A DNA stretch of 64,000 nt from Streptomyces sp. NBC_01317 (GTDB taxonomy: Bacteria > Actinomycetota > Actinomycetes > Streptomycetales > Streptomycetaceae): assembly GCF_035961655.1 (NCBI RefSeq), contig NZ_CP108393.1, positions 1,364,001-1,428,000 on the forward strand. Reading direction: 5' to 3'. Below, one piece after another: positions 33,682 through 42,721 of this stretch (within the stretch, counting starts at the first letter, position 1; every line of letters begins with the position of its first letter). The translations under genes and the position numbers were made by a program. The notes beneath the pieces were generated by a model. It made no database searches. It saw only the letters and a list, made by a program, of their open reading frames with translations, and was not told where the DNA came from.

Positions 33682-35289
33682 ATGACCACACCGACCCCGC
33701 CCGCACCCCCCGGCAGAACGTCTCCGCCACCCGGCGACCCCGCGGACCCGCGCGGCCCGTCCGTCGCCGAGGGGGCCCGGCTACCGCGCATCGTCCGTGC
33801 GATGGCCGTCATCGAACGCGCGGGCAACGCGCTGCCGCATCCGTTCTGGCTGTTCTGGATCCTCTCCGGCGTGCTCGCCGTCGTGAGCGCGTTCCTGGCC
33901 GCCGCCGACGTGTCCGTGGTCTCCCCGAGCGACCACAAGACCGTCGTCGTCCAGAACCTGCTCAGCGGTGACGGCCTGGCCATGGCCGTCTCCACCATGA
34001 TCGAGAACTTCGCCACCTTCCCGCCGATGGCCACGATCGTCGTGGTGATCATGGGCGTCGCGGTGGCCGAGAGGACCGGCTTCCTCGCGGCGCTGATGCG
34101 GGTCAGCGTCTCGCGGGTGCCCGCCTCCTGGGTCGTGTTCGCCGTCGCCTTCGCGGGCACGGTGGCGCACGTCGCCTCCGCCGCCGCGTACATCATCCTC
34201 GTCCCGCTGGGCGGGCTGGCCTTCCGGGCCGTCGGGCGCTCCCCGATCCTCGGCATCGTCGTCGCCTACACGGCGATCGCGTCCGGGTACGACGCGAGTC
34301 CGGTGCCGACCCCCAACGACGCGATCTTCGCGGGCATCACCACGGCCGCGGCGAAGATCGTCGGCGGGGACGACGCGTACGTCTCGCCGCTCAGCAACTG
34401 GTTCTTCAACATCGCCTCGTCGGTGCTGCTCGCGATCGTCATCACGCTGGTGGTGCGGTTCGTCCTGAGCAAGCGGCCGGACCTCGACGCCGACCCGGAC
34501 GCCGACCTGGAGGACTTGGGCGCGCTCACCCTCAGCCCGAAGGAGCGGTCCGCGCTGCGCGCCGCCGTGCTGACGCTGGTCGGCACGCTGGTCGTGCTCG
34601 TCGCGGTGATGGTCCCGGCGTCGTCCCCGCTGCGGGGCGAGGGCGGCAGCATCGTCGAGTCGCCGTTCCTGGACGGCATCGCGGCGGTGGTCGCGTTTGT
34701 CTTCGGCCTGGTGGGCATTGTGTACGGGTACCGCTCCGGGTCGATCACCTCGGCCGGTGACGTACCGAAGCTGATGGGTCAGGGCATCAAGCAGATGGCG
34801 CCGGTGCTGGTGCTGTTCTTCGCGATCGCCCAGTTCCTGGCGTACTTCGACTGGACCCGGATCGGCGATGTGCTCGCCGTCCGGGCGGCGGAGGCGCTGG
34901 AGCGGAGCGGGATGCCGATCGTGCTGGTGTTCCTGCTGATCCTGTTGCTGCTGACACTGGTCAACGTGATGGTGACGAGCGGCTCCGCGATGTGGGCGCT
35001 GGCCGCGCCCGTCCTGGTGCCGATGCTGATGCTGGTCAGTGTCCCCGCCGAGACGACCCAGGCACTGTTCCGGATCGCGGACTCCGGGTCGACCGCGATC
35101 ACCCCCATGAGTCCGTACTTCCTCATGGCCCTCGGCTTCCTCCAGCGGTACCGCAAGAACGCGGGCATCGGCACGCTCGCGTCGTACACCCTGCCACTGG
35201 CGGTCGCGATGACGCTGGCGTGGACCGCGCTGTTCCTGATCTGGTGGGCGGTCGGCATTCCGCTCGGACCGGGGGCGCCGGTGCGGTGA
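33682..35289 (+). CDS. AbgT-family transporter (p-aminobenzoyl-glutamate type)
   Basis: 535-aa polytopic membrane protein with about eleven spans. Family marks are LPHPFWLFWILSG after a Pro-rich cytoplasmic start, ASPVPTPNDAIFAGITT in the first hairpin region, and DSGSTAITPMSPYF in the second. AbgT proteins import p-aminobenzoyl-glutamate or export sulfonamides. AAGGAG at 33667-33672 supports the ATG. It lies 99 nt after the secreted esterase gene on the same strand. Confidence 0.95.
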   Translation: MTTPTPPAPPGRTSPPPGDPADPRGPSVAEGARLPRIVRAMAVIERAGNALPHPFWLFWILSGVLAVVSAFLAAADVSVVSPSDHKTVVVQNLLSGDGLAMAVSTMIENFATFPPMATIVVVIMGVAVAERTGFLAALMRVSVSRVPASWVVFAVAFAGTVAHVASAAAYIILVPLGGLAFRAVGRSPILGIVVAYTAIASGYDASPVPTPNDAIFAGITTAAAKIVGGDDAYVSPLSNWFFNIASSVLLAIVITLVVRFVLSKRPDLDADPDADLEDLGALTLSPKERSALRAAVLTLVGTLVVLVAVMVPASSPLRGEGGSIVESPFLDGIAAVVAFVFGLVGIVYGYRSGSITSAGDVPKLMGQGIKQMAPVLVLFFAIAQFLAYFDWTRIGDVLAVRAAEALERSGMPIVLVFLLILLLLTLVNVMVTSGSAMWALAAPVLVPMLMLVSVPAETTQALFRIADSGSTAITPMSPYFLMALGFLQRYRKNAGIGTLASYTLPLAVAMTLAWTALFLIWWAVGIPLGPGAPVR

Positions 35290-35529
35290 TCGGACCGGGG
35301 GCGCCGGTGCGGTGAGGGGTCCGGGAGCCCGAGTGGTCTCAGGCGGCGGGGGCGTTGGGAGCGTCGGTTGTAGCGGCCGGTGTTGCGACCGGATGAAATC
35401 ACCGGCGTGCCCCGGCCCCCGGGCGGGGACGCCCCCGTCGCCGGGCCCGGCGACGGAGCCGCAGGTGGGGCGGGGGCGGGGCGCGGCGACGGAGTCCGTA
35501 CGGTCGCCGCGCGCCCTGTCAGGACGGCG
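35290..35529. other. intergenic region after AbgT gene
   Basis: The AbgT stop is followed by a short direct repeat of the last coding bases (GACCGGGGGCGCCGGTGCGG at 35268 recurs at 35294). G/C-rich inverted repeats around 35430-35460 could form a terminator. No gene is supported. Confidence 0.5.
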
Positions 35530-35564
35530 TTGACGTGCCCGGATGCCACTGCCACGCTCCGGGC

Positions 35565-35654
35565 ATGCCTGTGAGGCCGACGCCGTTCTTCGCTCCGCCG
35601 CGCGCCGCGCGGGCGGGGCGTTGTGCGTGGGCGGCGTGTTGTCGGGACCGCTGA
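35565..35654 (+). CDS. possible Cys-containing leader peptide (29 codons)
   Basis: A short reading frame starts with an ATG that lies 6 nt after a CACGCT -10-like box. That box is 17 nt after TTGACG (35530-35535), so it would be leaderless. It encodes MPVRPTPFFAPP, an Arg/Ala stretch, then RCAWAACCRDR and a stop. All three Cys codons are TGT, the less common choice in high-GC genomes. Actinobacteria are known to carry leaderless Cys-rich upstream peptides that attenuate sulfur-metabolism operons. This one precedes a sulfite oxidase gene by 110 nt. It could be chance; no conservation data are available to me. Confidence 0.35.
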   Translation: MPVRPTPFFAPPRAARAGRCAWAACCRDR

Positions 35655-35764
35655 GCCTCGCGGCGTGGGGCGTTCCGGCCCGCGCCGATCGAGGTCACCG
35701 GACCTGCCGGTCCGTTCCTCACCCCTCACCCCTCCCCCACAGTCGTGACCTCTCAGGAGTGCCG

Positions 35765-37048
35765 ATGTCTCCCGTAGCGCCGCCGACCGAAACCGCCTAC
35801 GACCGGCTGCGGTTGCGCCAGTGGCGCGAGGGCGCGGCCGCATCCGCCGGGGTGGAGCGGCGGGACCTGTTGAGGCTGCTCGCGGCAGCCTCCGTCGGTG
35901 GACCGTCGGCGGCGGGATCCTTCGTCGCCGGCGCCGGGAGCGCGGCTGCGGCCGACGCGCCGGGCGCCGCGCCCGGGATCGTAAAGCCGCTGCCCACGGA
36001 CGTGTTCACCGTCCGGGGCACGAACGCGGAGACCAACTTCGCGGCGCTGCGGTCCACCGGCCCGCACACCCCGGCGAGCCACTTCTTCGTACGCAACCAC
36101 ACCGTGACGCCCCGGATCGCCGCCGAGGACTGGACGTTGACCGTGTGGGGCAGCGGACTGCGGGGCCCGGCGGTCGAGTTCGGTTACGAGCAGCTGCGGG
36201 CGCTGCCGTCGGTGACGCGTACCGCGTTCATCGAGTGCGCGGGAAACGGCCGTAGTTACTACACGACCCAGCAGCAGGAGACGGTGAGCGGTACGGCGTG
36301 GACGCTCGGCGCGATCGGGGTCGCGCGCTGGCGTGGGGTACGGCTCTCCGACGTCCTGCGCCGCGCGGGCATCACGTCACGCGCGGTCGACGTCCTGCCG
36401 CGCGGTCTGGACGACGAGGTCATCAGCGGCGGGGTGAACCTCGGCCGGGTCCGCAGGCCGCTGCCGGTGGCCAAGGCGCTGGACGACGTGCTGATCGCGT
36501 ACGAGATGAACGGCGAGCCGCTGCCGCCGGACCACGGTTTCCCCGTGCGGCTGATCGTGCCGTCCTGGATCGGGATCGCGAACATCAAGTGGCTCGGTGA
36601 CATCGAGGTGAGCGACCAGCCGCTGTACAGCCCGTGGAACACGGACCTCTACCGGCTGTTCGGCGCGGCGTATCCCCCCGAGGGCAGCGCGCCGCTGACC
36701 CGGCAGACGCTCAAGAGCGCGTTCGAGCTGGCACCGGGCGTGTCCGTGACCGCGCACCGGCGGCAGGTGCTGACGGGCCGGTCCTGGTCGGGCGGGGCGC
36801 CGGTGCGCACGGTGGAGGTCAGCACCGACGGCGGGACGACGTGGCGCCGCGCGCGGTTGCGCGACACGCCGGAACGGCACAGCTGGGTGCGCTGGTCGGC
36901 GGAGTGGGTGCCGCGAGACCTGGGCCCGGCGGTACTGCTGGCCCGCGCGACGGACCACTCGGGCCGCACCCAGCCGGAGGTGGCGGTGCCGAACACGCAG
37001 GGGTACCTGTTCGACGCGGTGGTACGGCACGAGGTGACGGTGGTCTGA
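35765..37048 (+). CDS. sulfite oxidase / molybdopterin-dependent oxidoreductase
   Basis: 427-aa enzyme. A signal-like segment follows RRDLLRLLAAASVGG (twin-arginine type, cleavage near residue 60), so it is probably exported by Tat. The Mo-binding domain has Cys158 in FIECAGNGRSYY, DHGFPVRLIVPSWIGI and IKWLGDIEVSD. The C-terminal dimerisation domain has VEVSTDGGTTWRRA. The pattern matches bacterial sulfite dehydrogenases that oxidise sulfite to sulfate. AGGAG at 35755-35759 fixes the ATG. It is distinct from the two membrane-anchored Mo proteins encoded at 6.7-10.9 kb. Confidence 0.94.
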   Translation: MSPVAPPTETAYDRLRLRQWREGAAASAGVERRDLLRLLAAASVGGPSAAGSFVAGAGSAAAADAPGAAPGIVKPLPTDVFTVRGTNAETNFAALRSTGPHTPASHFFVRNHTVTPRIAAEDWTLTVWGSGLRGPAVEFGYEQLRALPSVTRTAFIECAGNGRSYYTTQQQETVSGTAWTLGAIGVARWRGVRLSDVLRRAGITSRAVDVLPRGLDDEVISGGVNLGRVRRPLPVAKALDDVLIAYEMNGEPLPPDHGFPVRLIVPSWIGIANIKWLGDIEVSDQPLYSPWNTDLYRLFGAAYPPEGSAPLTRQTLKSAFELAPGVSVTAHRRQVLTGRSWSGGAPVRTVEVSTDGGTTWRRARLRDTPERHSWVRWSAEWVPRDLGPAVLLARATDHSGRTQPEVAVPNTQGYLFDAVVRHEVTVV

Positions 37049-37101
37049 GGAGGTGAGCGGGGGGCCTGCGGGGCGTGTGGGCCGGGGCGTGTCCGGTACG
37101 C

Positions 37102-37136
37102 GGACCGGGCGCGTACGGGATGTACGCACCCGGTCC
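37102..37136. terminator. bidirectional hairpin terminator
   Basis: GGACCGGG and CCCGGTCC arms extend, after one mismatch, into GCGTAC and GTACGC arms with a 5-nt loop. The hairpin lies between the convergent sulfite oxidase gene and a small minus-strand gene. Confidence 0.85.
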
Positions 37137-37201
37137 GGCCGGGCAGCGGGGAGTCGCGAACGGCGGCCCCCCGTGCCCGCGCACTCGCCGCCCTGTCGGA
37201 C

Positions 37202-37372
37202 CTAGCGGGGTGTGCCGCTCTCGTTGCGCTGTCCGTCCACGGCCGCGTGGTCGCCCGCCGCAGCGGGGTCGGTTTCGCCCGTGGGCGGGCGGCGGCGGAT
37301 CTCGGGTTCGTCGGCGCGGGCGGCCTCGGCGCGCAGCAGGGCGTTGAGGGCGGCGAAGGGATCGATGGGCAT
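37202..37372 (-). CDS. small hypothetical protein (56 aa)
   Basis: Short hydrophilic protein beginning MPIDPFAALNALLRAEAARADEPE and ending in an Asp/Gly-rich tail. GAGGA lies 7 nt before the ATG, codon use has normal G/C third positions, and the frame is closed by TAG at 37202. It follows the secreted hypothetical gene by 72 nt on the same strand and may be cotranscribed. No domain is recognised. Confidence 0.6.
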   Translation of the reverse strand: MPIDPFAALNALLRAEAARADEPEIRRRPPTGETDPAAAGDHAAVDGQRNESGTPR

Positions 37373-37444
37373 GGCTGTGTCCTCACGGTGGGTTGGTGCT
37401 GGCTCAACTGCTGGGGCGAGAAGGGCACTTGGGCGCCCCGCCTG

Positions 37445-37903
37445 TCAGCAGCGCAGCACGGCCCCGGAGGCGGCCGACGGCACGCGTGAGGGTTCCTGAG
37501 GGCTGAACGGCCGGGTGTACGAGGCCGGTTGCGGTCCGCGCCACCCTGTCCCGGTCCGGGGTACGGCGGGTGCGCCACCGCCCCGTAGGGCGGCCCGGCC
37601 GACGGCGGCCCGTTCGCTCTCGGCGGGGTCCTGCTGCCCCTCGCCCGCCGGTTCGGGCGCGGCGGAGGCGGGTGGCCTGGGCTCGGCGGCGGAGGCGGGT
37701 ACGTGACCGGTGTCCAGCGACATGCCCAGAAGCGCGACCAGAACGAGCAGCGCCGTTACCGCGATCCGCCGCGCGTGAGCGGCACGGGCCACGGAAACGG
37801 CGCGGGGCGCCGTGACACCGGGGGCCGCCGAGACGGGACGGCCCACCGTGACAGTGCGGGGCGCCGCAACGGTGCGGCGGGTGACGGGCGCGGCACGGCA
37901 CAT
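37445..37903 (-). CDS. hypothetical secreted or membrane-anchored protein
   Basis: 152-aa protein with a 45-residue basic N-terminus, a single hydrophobic helix (IAVTALLVLVALLGMSL, about residues 42-58) and a Pro/Ala/Glu-rich extracytoplasmic part. AGGAGG lies 7 nt before the ATG at 37903 and decides against the in-frame ATG at 37927. I do not recognise a family. The 191-nt gap to the upstream phosphatase-fusion gene holds nothing else I can support. Confidence 0.65.
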   Translation of the reverse strand: MCRAAPVTRRTVAAPRTVTVGRPVSAAPGVTAPRAVSVARAAHARRIAVTALLVLVALLGMSLDTGHVPASAAEPRPPASAAPEPAGEGQQDPAESERAAVGRAALRGGGAPAVPRTGTGWRGPQPASYTRPFSPQEPSRVPSAASGAVLRC

Positions 37904-38094
37904 GGCAGAACCTCCTGGACACGCCACCTCTGCCCGTCAGCGCCCCCGATCCGCCCTCCGCCACCCCGGATTCCCCCGTACGCCACCGGAAACCCCCTGT
38001 ACGAAGGACACCCCCCACCCCAGTTCGACCGCCGACGACTGCGGGCCCCACCACGCCGCCAAAGGGGAGCCACCCGCCCCGCCGCCCAGCGGCG

Positions 38095-40332
38095 TCAGCC
38101 GCTCTGCTGCCACGCCGCCCCCGGCGGGACGCCGTCCGTCGCGGGCCGGTGGTCCTCCGTCGCGACACATTCCCGCCGGGCGCCGTCCTTCGCCGGCTCC
38201 CCCGTCTGCCGTGGCACGTCCGCCGGCGCCGGACCACCGGCGACCGCCCCGGCCGCCAGGCCCACCGGTACCTCCGGGCCGTTGCCCTCGCGCAGCCAGC
38301 GGCGCAGCACCTGGTGCACCTGCTCCGCGCCCACCAGCTCCCCCGGTGGCCCGGACGCGGCGTGCGGGACCGGTGGGGACAGGACCAGCGGGGACAGCAG
38401 GAACGCGTACGACTGCTGGCCGCCCAGGCCGCCGTGGGAGCCGATCTGTTCCTCGAAGGCGTGCACCTGCCCGGTCCGGGGGTCGAACGTCGAGTTGACC
38501 ATGATGTCCGCGACATGCGGGAACGTGTCGGTGCGCCGTACGGCATCCGCCGCCCCGGTCCCCATCGCCGCGAGCGGCCCCTCCCCGTCGCGGAGTTCCG
38601 CCACCGGGACCTCCACCCCGCCCCGGGCGAGCACCACCGAACCGTGCGCCTCGCTGCGTACCAGCAGGAAGCCGATTCCCGGATGGTCGGCCAGCGTCGG
38701 CAGCAGCGCGGGGTGGCGCGCGTCCATCTGCTCACGGCTCATCCGGCCCGGCACGTCGGGGAAGGAGACCAGCGCGAGGTTGCCGGACGCGAGCACCACC
38801 GGGTCCGAGCCCTGCGCGGGCTCGTCCTCCGCGCCCTCCCGCACCGGCCGGTGCAGCGCGTGGCGCACCGCGTGCCGCGCCGCCGAGCGGGCCTCCGCGC
38901 CGCTCCTCGTCCGCTCGGCCCGGCGTGACACGGGCAGCCCGCACCCGGCCCTGACCAGGTCCTTGAGGGTGAGCCCGTACAAACCCTCGAAGGTCTCGCC
39001 GGGGCTCTGCCCGTGGTCGGAGAGCAGCACGATCCGGTATTCGCGCGGCGCGTGGTCCGCGACCTCGACCAGCAGGCCGACCGAGCGGTCCAGCCGGGCG
39101 AGTACCTGCTGCGCGTCCCGGCTGTGCGGCCCGGAGTGGTGGGCCACCTCGTCGTACGCGACGAGATCCGCGTACACCGCCGTGCGTCCCACCAGCATGT
39201 CGCCGATGACCGCCGCGACCACCACGTCCCGTCCGAGGACGGTCGCGAACGCCCGGATGAACGGGTACAGCCCGCCCCGGCCCACCCGTGGCCGGTCGCC
39301 CCGGGCCCGCGCGCGCATCGACTGCCCCATCTCGCGGGCGACTTCCGCCGCGAAGGAGACGACCGTACGGACGGCGTTGGCCGGGTCGCTGAAGTAGGCG
39401 AAGTACCCGGCGCGGGAGCGGTTCGCCCTGCCCCGCCGGGCGGCGATGGAGAGGACGAAGGCGAGTTCGTCGGCGCCGCCGCTGAAGAGGTTGCCCCGGC
39501 TGGCGCCGTCGAGGGTGAGCAGCCCGCCGTCGCCGGTGCGTTCGATGGCCCGCCGCTGGAGTTCGGCGGCACTGGCGGGGCGGTTGCTGACCATCGTCCT
39601 GCCGCTGTCCTTCTCGTACCAGCGGAAGGCGGGGACGTCGTGGTTCGATCCGTGCAGGATGCCGAGCTGGCTGGCGCCGGTCTGGCTGGACCAGTCGGTG
39701 CGCCAGCGGGTGAGCCGGTGGGTGGGCTCCCCTTCGAGCCACGCGGCGATGTTCGGCATCACGCCGTTCGCGAGGGCGTCCAGCAGCACCTGGTGGCCCA
39801 CGCCGTCCAGTTGGAGGAAGACCGTGCCGGGCGGCCCGCCCTGTCCGCCGTCCTCGCCGCTCCTGCGCCGGCGCCGGTCGGCCAGGCGCGAGAGCCTGCG
39901 CCGGTACGCGTCGTCGTCACCGACCGCGAGCCCGGTGGAGGTCGCGGAGGCGACGGCGGACATCACGGCGGCGACCACCACCGCCGTCTCGGCGTTGGCG
40001 GCGCCCCGGCCGTCGGGGATGAGCCACAGGGCGATGAGCAGCAGCGAGCCGTTGAGGAAGAACACCAGCGCGCCGAGGATCAGCGCGGGCACGAGCAGCA
40101 GGGCCCGTACGAGCAAGGGCCAGACCAGCGCGCTGAGCAGGCCGAACGCGCCCGCGCCCCAGCCCGCCGTGACGGCCGTCCTGGTGATGGTGTCCCCGTC
40201 GTCCGACTGGAGCTGGAAGTCGGGCAGGATGCCGGCGAGCGCCAGCAGCGTCAGGCTGGACACCAGCCACACGATGATCACCCGGAGTACGGCTCTGCCT
40301 GTCGTACGCCATCGCCATCGGCCGCGCCACAC
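38095..40332 (-). CDS. phage-holin-like membrane domain fused to alkaline-phosphatase-superfamily domain
   Basis: 745-aa protein. The first 120 residues form four membrane helices of the Mycobacterium phage-holin-like type (RVIIVWLVSSLTLLALAGILP and following). Residues about 165-640 look like a type I phosphodiesterase/nucleotide pyrophosphatase domain: TVFLQLDGVGHQVLLDA with a metal-binding Asp, GASQLGILHG, VYADLVAYDEVAHHSGPHS, LLSDHGQSPGETF, and a late His in IGSHGGLGG. The topology suggests the phosphatase domain sits beside the membrane and acts on a lipid or envelope substrate; that is inference. The start at 40332 (GTG) is preferred because GTGGAG lies 6 nt upstream; a GTG at 40344 is possible. 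Confidence 0.88.
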   Translation of the reverse strand: MWRGRWRWRTTGRAVLRVIIVWLVSSLTLLALAGILPDFQLQSDDGDTITRTAVTAGWGAGAFGLLSALVWPLLVRALLLVPALILGALVFFLNGSLLLIALWLIPDGRGAANAETAVVVAAVMSAVASATSTGLAVGDDDAYRRRLSRLADRRRRRSGEDGGQGGPPGTVFLQLDGVGHQVLLDALANGVMPNIAAWLEGEPTHRLTRWRTDWSSQTGASQLGILHGSNHDVPAFRWYEKDSGRTMVSNRPASAAELQRRAIERTGDGGLLTLDGASRGNLFSGGADELAFVLSIAARRGRANRSRAGYFAYFSDPANAVRTVVSFAAEVAREMGQSMRARARGDRPRVGRGGLYPFIRAFATVLGRDVVVAAVIGDMLVGRTAVYADLVAYDEVAHHSGPHSRDAQQVLARLDRSVGLLVEVADHAPREYRIVLLSDHGQSPGETFEGLYGLTLKDLVRAGCGLPVSRRAERTRSGAEARSAARHAVRHALHRPVREGAEDEPAQGSDPVVLASGNLALVSFPDVPGRMSREQMDARHPALLPTLADHPGIGFLLVRSEAHGSVVLARGGVEVPVAELRDGEGPLAAMGTGAADAVRRTDTFPHVADIMVNSTFDPRTGQVHAFEEQIGSHGGLGGQQSYAFLLSPLVLSPPVPHAASGPPGELVGAEQVHQVLRRWLREGNGPEVPVGLAAGAVAGGPAPADVPRQTGEPAKDGARRECVATEDHRPATDGVPPGAAWQQSG

Positions 40333-40458
40333 GTCGTTCTCCACCCCATGGTCCGGGCCCGCATCCGCTCACGGGCTCGGCCCCAGCGTGACACAGGGCG
40401 GCGCGGGGTCGGGTGGGCGTTTGTCGGCGGGGGCGGGCGCGCGGGTCGGCGCCCCGGG

Positions 40459-40977
40459 TCAGCAGCCGTCGTACCCGGCCGTGGGCATGGAGAGCCTGCG
40501 GTGGACGTCGGCCTTCATCGCCGCGTCGTACGGCGGTTCGTCCAGGCCCACCGTCTCCAGCCGCACCCCCCGGCGCGCGCACTCCGCCGAGAAGGCGGGG
40601 ACGGAGGTGAACGCCCGGTCCAGGACCCGTTCGTTGGGGGCGACGAAGACGTCGAGGAGACCGGCCTCGACATCGACCCACAGCCCGTGGTGATCGGCGC
40701 GGAGCCCGTAGAGGAGCAGCTGGCGGGTGACGACGTACCCCTGGTCCGCCGCCCAGCGCGCGCACATCGCCTGCTGGCCCCGGGTGTCCACGAGGAAGGG
40801 GGTACGGTCCAGCTCCTCCAGGGGCGTCAGGCTGGCGATGACCGCCACCCGTACCTCGCCGGCCGCCACCTCGCCCGTACCGGCTGCCCCGCCCGTGCTG
40901 CCCGTACCGGCTGTCCCGGCCCTATCAGCTGTCCCAGCCGTCCCGCCCGTCTCGACTGCCACGCCCGCCTCGGCCAT
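40459..40977 (-). CDS. hypothetical protein with resolvase-like fold
   Basis: 172-aa protein. The first 45 residues are a Gly/Thr/Ala-rich tract (GTAGTADRAGTAGTG). The remainder resembles the N-terminal catalytic fold of serine recombinases in outline (VRVAVIASLTP, QQAMCARWAADQGY, LDVFVAPNERVLDRAF, CARRGVRLETVG). The usual Arg and Ser catalytic motif is not evident and there is no DNA-binding tail, so recombination is unlikely. ATG at 40977 chosen; the ribosome site is weak. Confidence 0.7.
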   Translation of the reverse strand: MAEAGVAVETGGTAGTADRAGTAGTGSTGGAAGTGEVAAGEVRVAVIASLTPLEELDRTPFLVDTRGQQAMCARWAADQGYVVTRQLLLYGLRADHHGLWVDVEAGLLDVFVAPNERVLDRAFTSVPAFSAECARRGVRLETVGLDEPPYDAAMKADVHRRLSMPTAGYDGC

Positions 40978-41234
40978 GTCCCGTTCCCCACCCCTTGTCC
41001 GGCCCACCCCTTGTCCGGACCGCAGACCTTACCGCTCCCGCACCGGCCCGAGGGAGGCGTGAACCACGCAGGGGGGCGTGCGATCCGCGCCATCCGGGGG
41101 CGCGCGGGAGGGGGCCCGGAAGCGGCGGGCGCCGGATTCGCGGCCCCGTCCCGGGGTACCCCCCGTACGCTGAGTGCGGAGATCGTGCCCGGGGCGGGCT
41201 CACCGGCGCCCGGGCGGACGGAGTTGAGGTCGGG

Positions 41235-42026
41235 TTGGGAACTGTCATCACCTGGTGGGGTCACGCCACCTGCACGGTCGAGGACTCCGGGGTACGGGTG
41301 TTGACGGACCCCCTCTTCGTCCGCAGGCTGGCCCACCTGCGCCGCCGGCTCGGCGCCGTGCCCACCCCCGAGGCCGCCGTCGCGGACGCCGTGCTCGTCT
41401 CGCACCTGCACTCCGACCACCTCCACCCCCGTTCGCTGGCGAAGCTCGCGCCCGGGACCCGGCTGCTCGTGCCGCGCGGCGCCGGGCGGTCCGTCCCGGC
41501 GCTCCGGCGGCTGGACGCCCGCAGGAACCGCGCCGGGCTGCGGATCACGGAGGTCGGCGTCGGCGACGAGGTGGAGATCGGGCCGTTGCGGGTACGAGCC
41601 GTGCCCGCGCACCACGACGGCCGGCGGCTTCCGGTGGGACCGCAGCGCTCGCCCGCCCTCGGCTATGTGATCAGCGGCGAGTCGCGTACGTACTTCGCCG
41701 GGGACACCGGCCTCTTCGACACGATGGCGGACACGGTGGGCCCGGTGGACGTGGCGCTGCTGCCCGTCGGCGGCTGGGGCCCCCACCTGGGGCCCGAGCA
41801 CCTGGACGCCGCGCGGGCGGCCCAGGCGCTGGCGGACCTGTCGCCGGCCGCCGCCGTACCGGTGCACTACGGCACGTACTGGCCGATCGGCTTGGACGCG
41901 GTGCGGCCCCATGAGTTCTTCTCGCCCGGCGAGGACTTCGTACGGCACGCGGCGCTGCTCGCTCCCAAGGTCACCGTGCACCTGCTGCGGCACGGCGAGA
42001 GTGTGCGGCCGGAGGCCCGCCGGTGA
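41235..42026 (+). CDS. metallo-beta-lactamase-fold hydrolase (UlaG-like)
   Basis: 263-aa protein with the metal-binding motif HLHSDHLHP near residue 57, AGDTGLFD as the second ligand site, and VHYGTYWP near the end. It resembles UlaG/L-ascorbate-6-phosphate lactonase-type and NAPE-PLD-type hydrolases starting ITWWGHATCTVE. The TTG at 41235 follows GAGG by 5 nt and gives the family start; no ATG or GTG lies in frame nearby. It overlaps the DedA gene by 4 nt, so the two are cotranslated. Substrate unknown. Confidence 0.88.
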   Translation: MGTVITWWGHATCTVEDSGVRVLTDPLFVRRLAHLRRRLGAVPTPEAAVADAVLVSHLHSDHLHPRSLAKLAPGTRLLVPRGAGRSVPALRRLDARRNRAGLRITEVGVGDEVEIGPLRVRAVPAHHDGRRLPVGPQRSPALGYVISGESRTYFAGDTGLFDTMADTVGPVDVALLPVGGWGPHLGPEHLDAARAAQALADLSPAAAVPVHYGTYWPIGLDAVRPHEFFSPGEDFVRHAALLAPKVTVHLLRHGESVRPEARR

Positions 42027-42721
42027 TAGATCAGCTCATGAGCCAGCTGCCCACGGAGTCGACGCAGCAGGCCGTCGGCTATCCGTCGGTCTTCCTGCTG
42101 GTGACGCTGGGCGCGCTGGTGCCGGTGGTGCCGACGGGGGCCGTGGTGAGTTCGGCGGCGGTGGTGGCGTTCCACCAGACGGCGCCGCTCTCGATGCTGT
42201 ACGTGTTCCTGGTCGCGTCGTTCGGGGCGTTCCTCGGCGACATGGCGCTGTACTGGCTGGGCCGGCGCGGGGTCGGGTCGAAGAACGGGTCGCGCTGGCT
42301 GGCGAAGATAAAGGACCACGCCCCGCCCGACCGGCTGGAGCAGGCGCAGGAGAAGTTGCGGGAGAACGGGGTGACGGTCCTCGTGCTGTCCCGGCTGGTG
42401 CCGGCCGGGCGGATCCCGGTCATGCTGGCGTGCCTGCTCGCCGAGTGGCCGTCGCGACGGTTCGCGCGGGGCGACGTGCCGGCGTGCCTGGCCTGGGCGG
42501 CGACGTACCAGCTGATCGGGATCCTCGGCGGCTCGCTCTTCGAGGAGCCGTGGCAGGGGGTGCTGGCGGCGGTGGTCCTCACGGTGGTGGTGGCCGCGGC
42601 GCCGGCGCTGTGGCACCGGGTACGGGGAGCAGGCGGCCGGGGTGCCTCGGACCCTGGCGGCTCCGGGCGTGGCACTCACGCCCCCGAGGCTCCCGGCTCC
42701 TCAGGGGGTCAGGAGACGTGA
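42023..42721 (+). CDS. DedA-family membrane protein (VTT domain)
   Basis: 232-aa protein with four to six hydrophobic segments. The family core is FGAFLGDMALYWLGRRGVG and VLSRLVPAGRIPVMLACLLA, with the conserved Arg-Pro-Gly-like turn replaced by VPAGR. DedA proteins are involved in membrane phospholipid scrambling and proton-motive-force maintenance. The GTG at 42023 overlaps the upstream stop; an ATG at 42038 is also possible. The last 30 residues are Gly/Ser-rich. The 3' end overlaps the convergent metallo-hydrolase gene by 21 nt. Confidence 0.9.
   Translation: MIDQLMSQLPTESTQQAVGYPSVFLLVTLGALVPVVPTGAVVSSAAVVAFHQTAPLSMLYVFLVASFGAFLGDMALYWLGRRGVGSKNGSRWLAKIKDHAPPDRLEQAQEKLRENGVTVLVLSRLVPAGRIPVMLACLLAEWPSRRFARGDVPACLAWAATYQLIGILGGSLFEEPWQGVLAAVVLTVVVAAAPALWHRVRGAGGRGASDPGGSGRGTHAPEAPGSSGGQET

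Noticed and set aside
38739..39572. Ser/Arg/Thr-rich minus-strand frame within the phosphatase fusion gene
   Set aside because: Composition typical of a wrong frame in high-GC DNA; the overlapping frame encodes clear phosphatase motifs.
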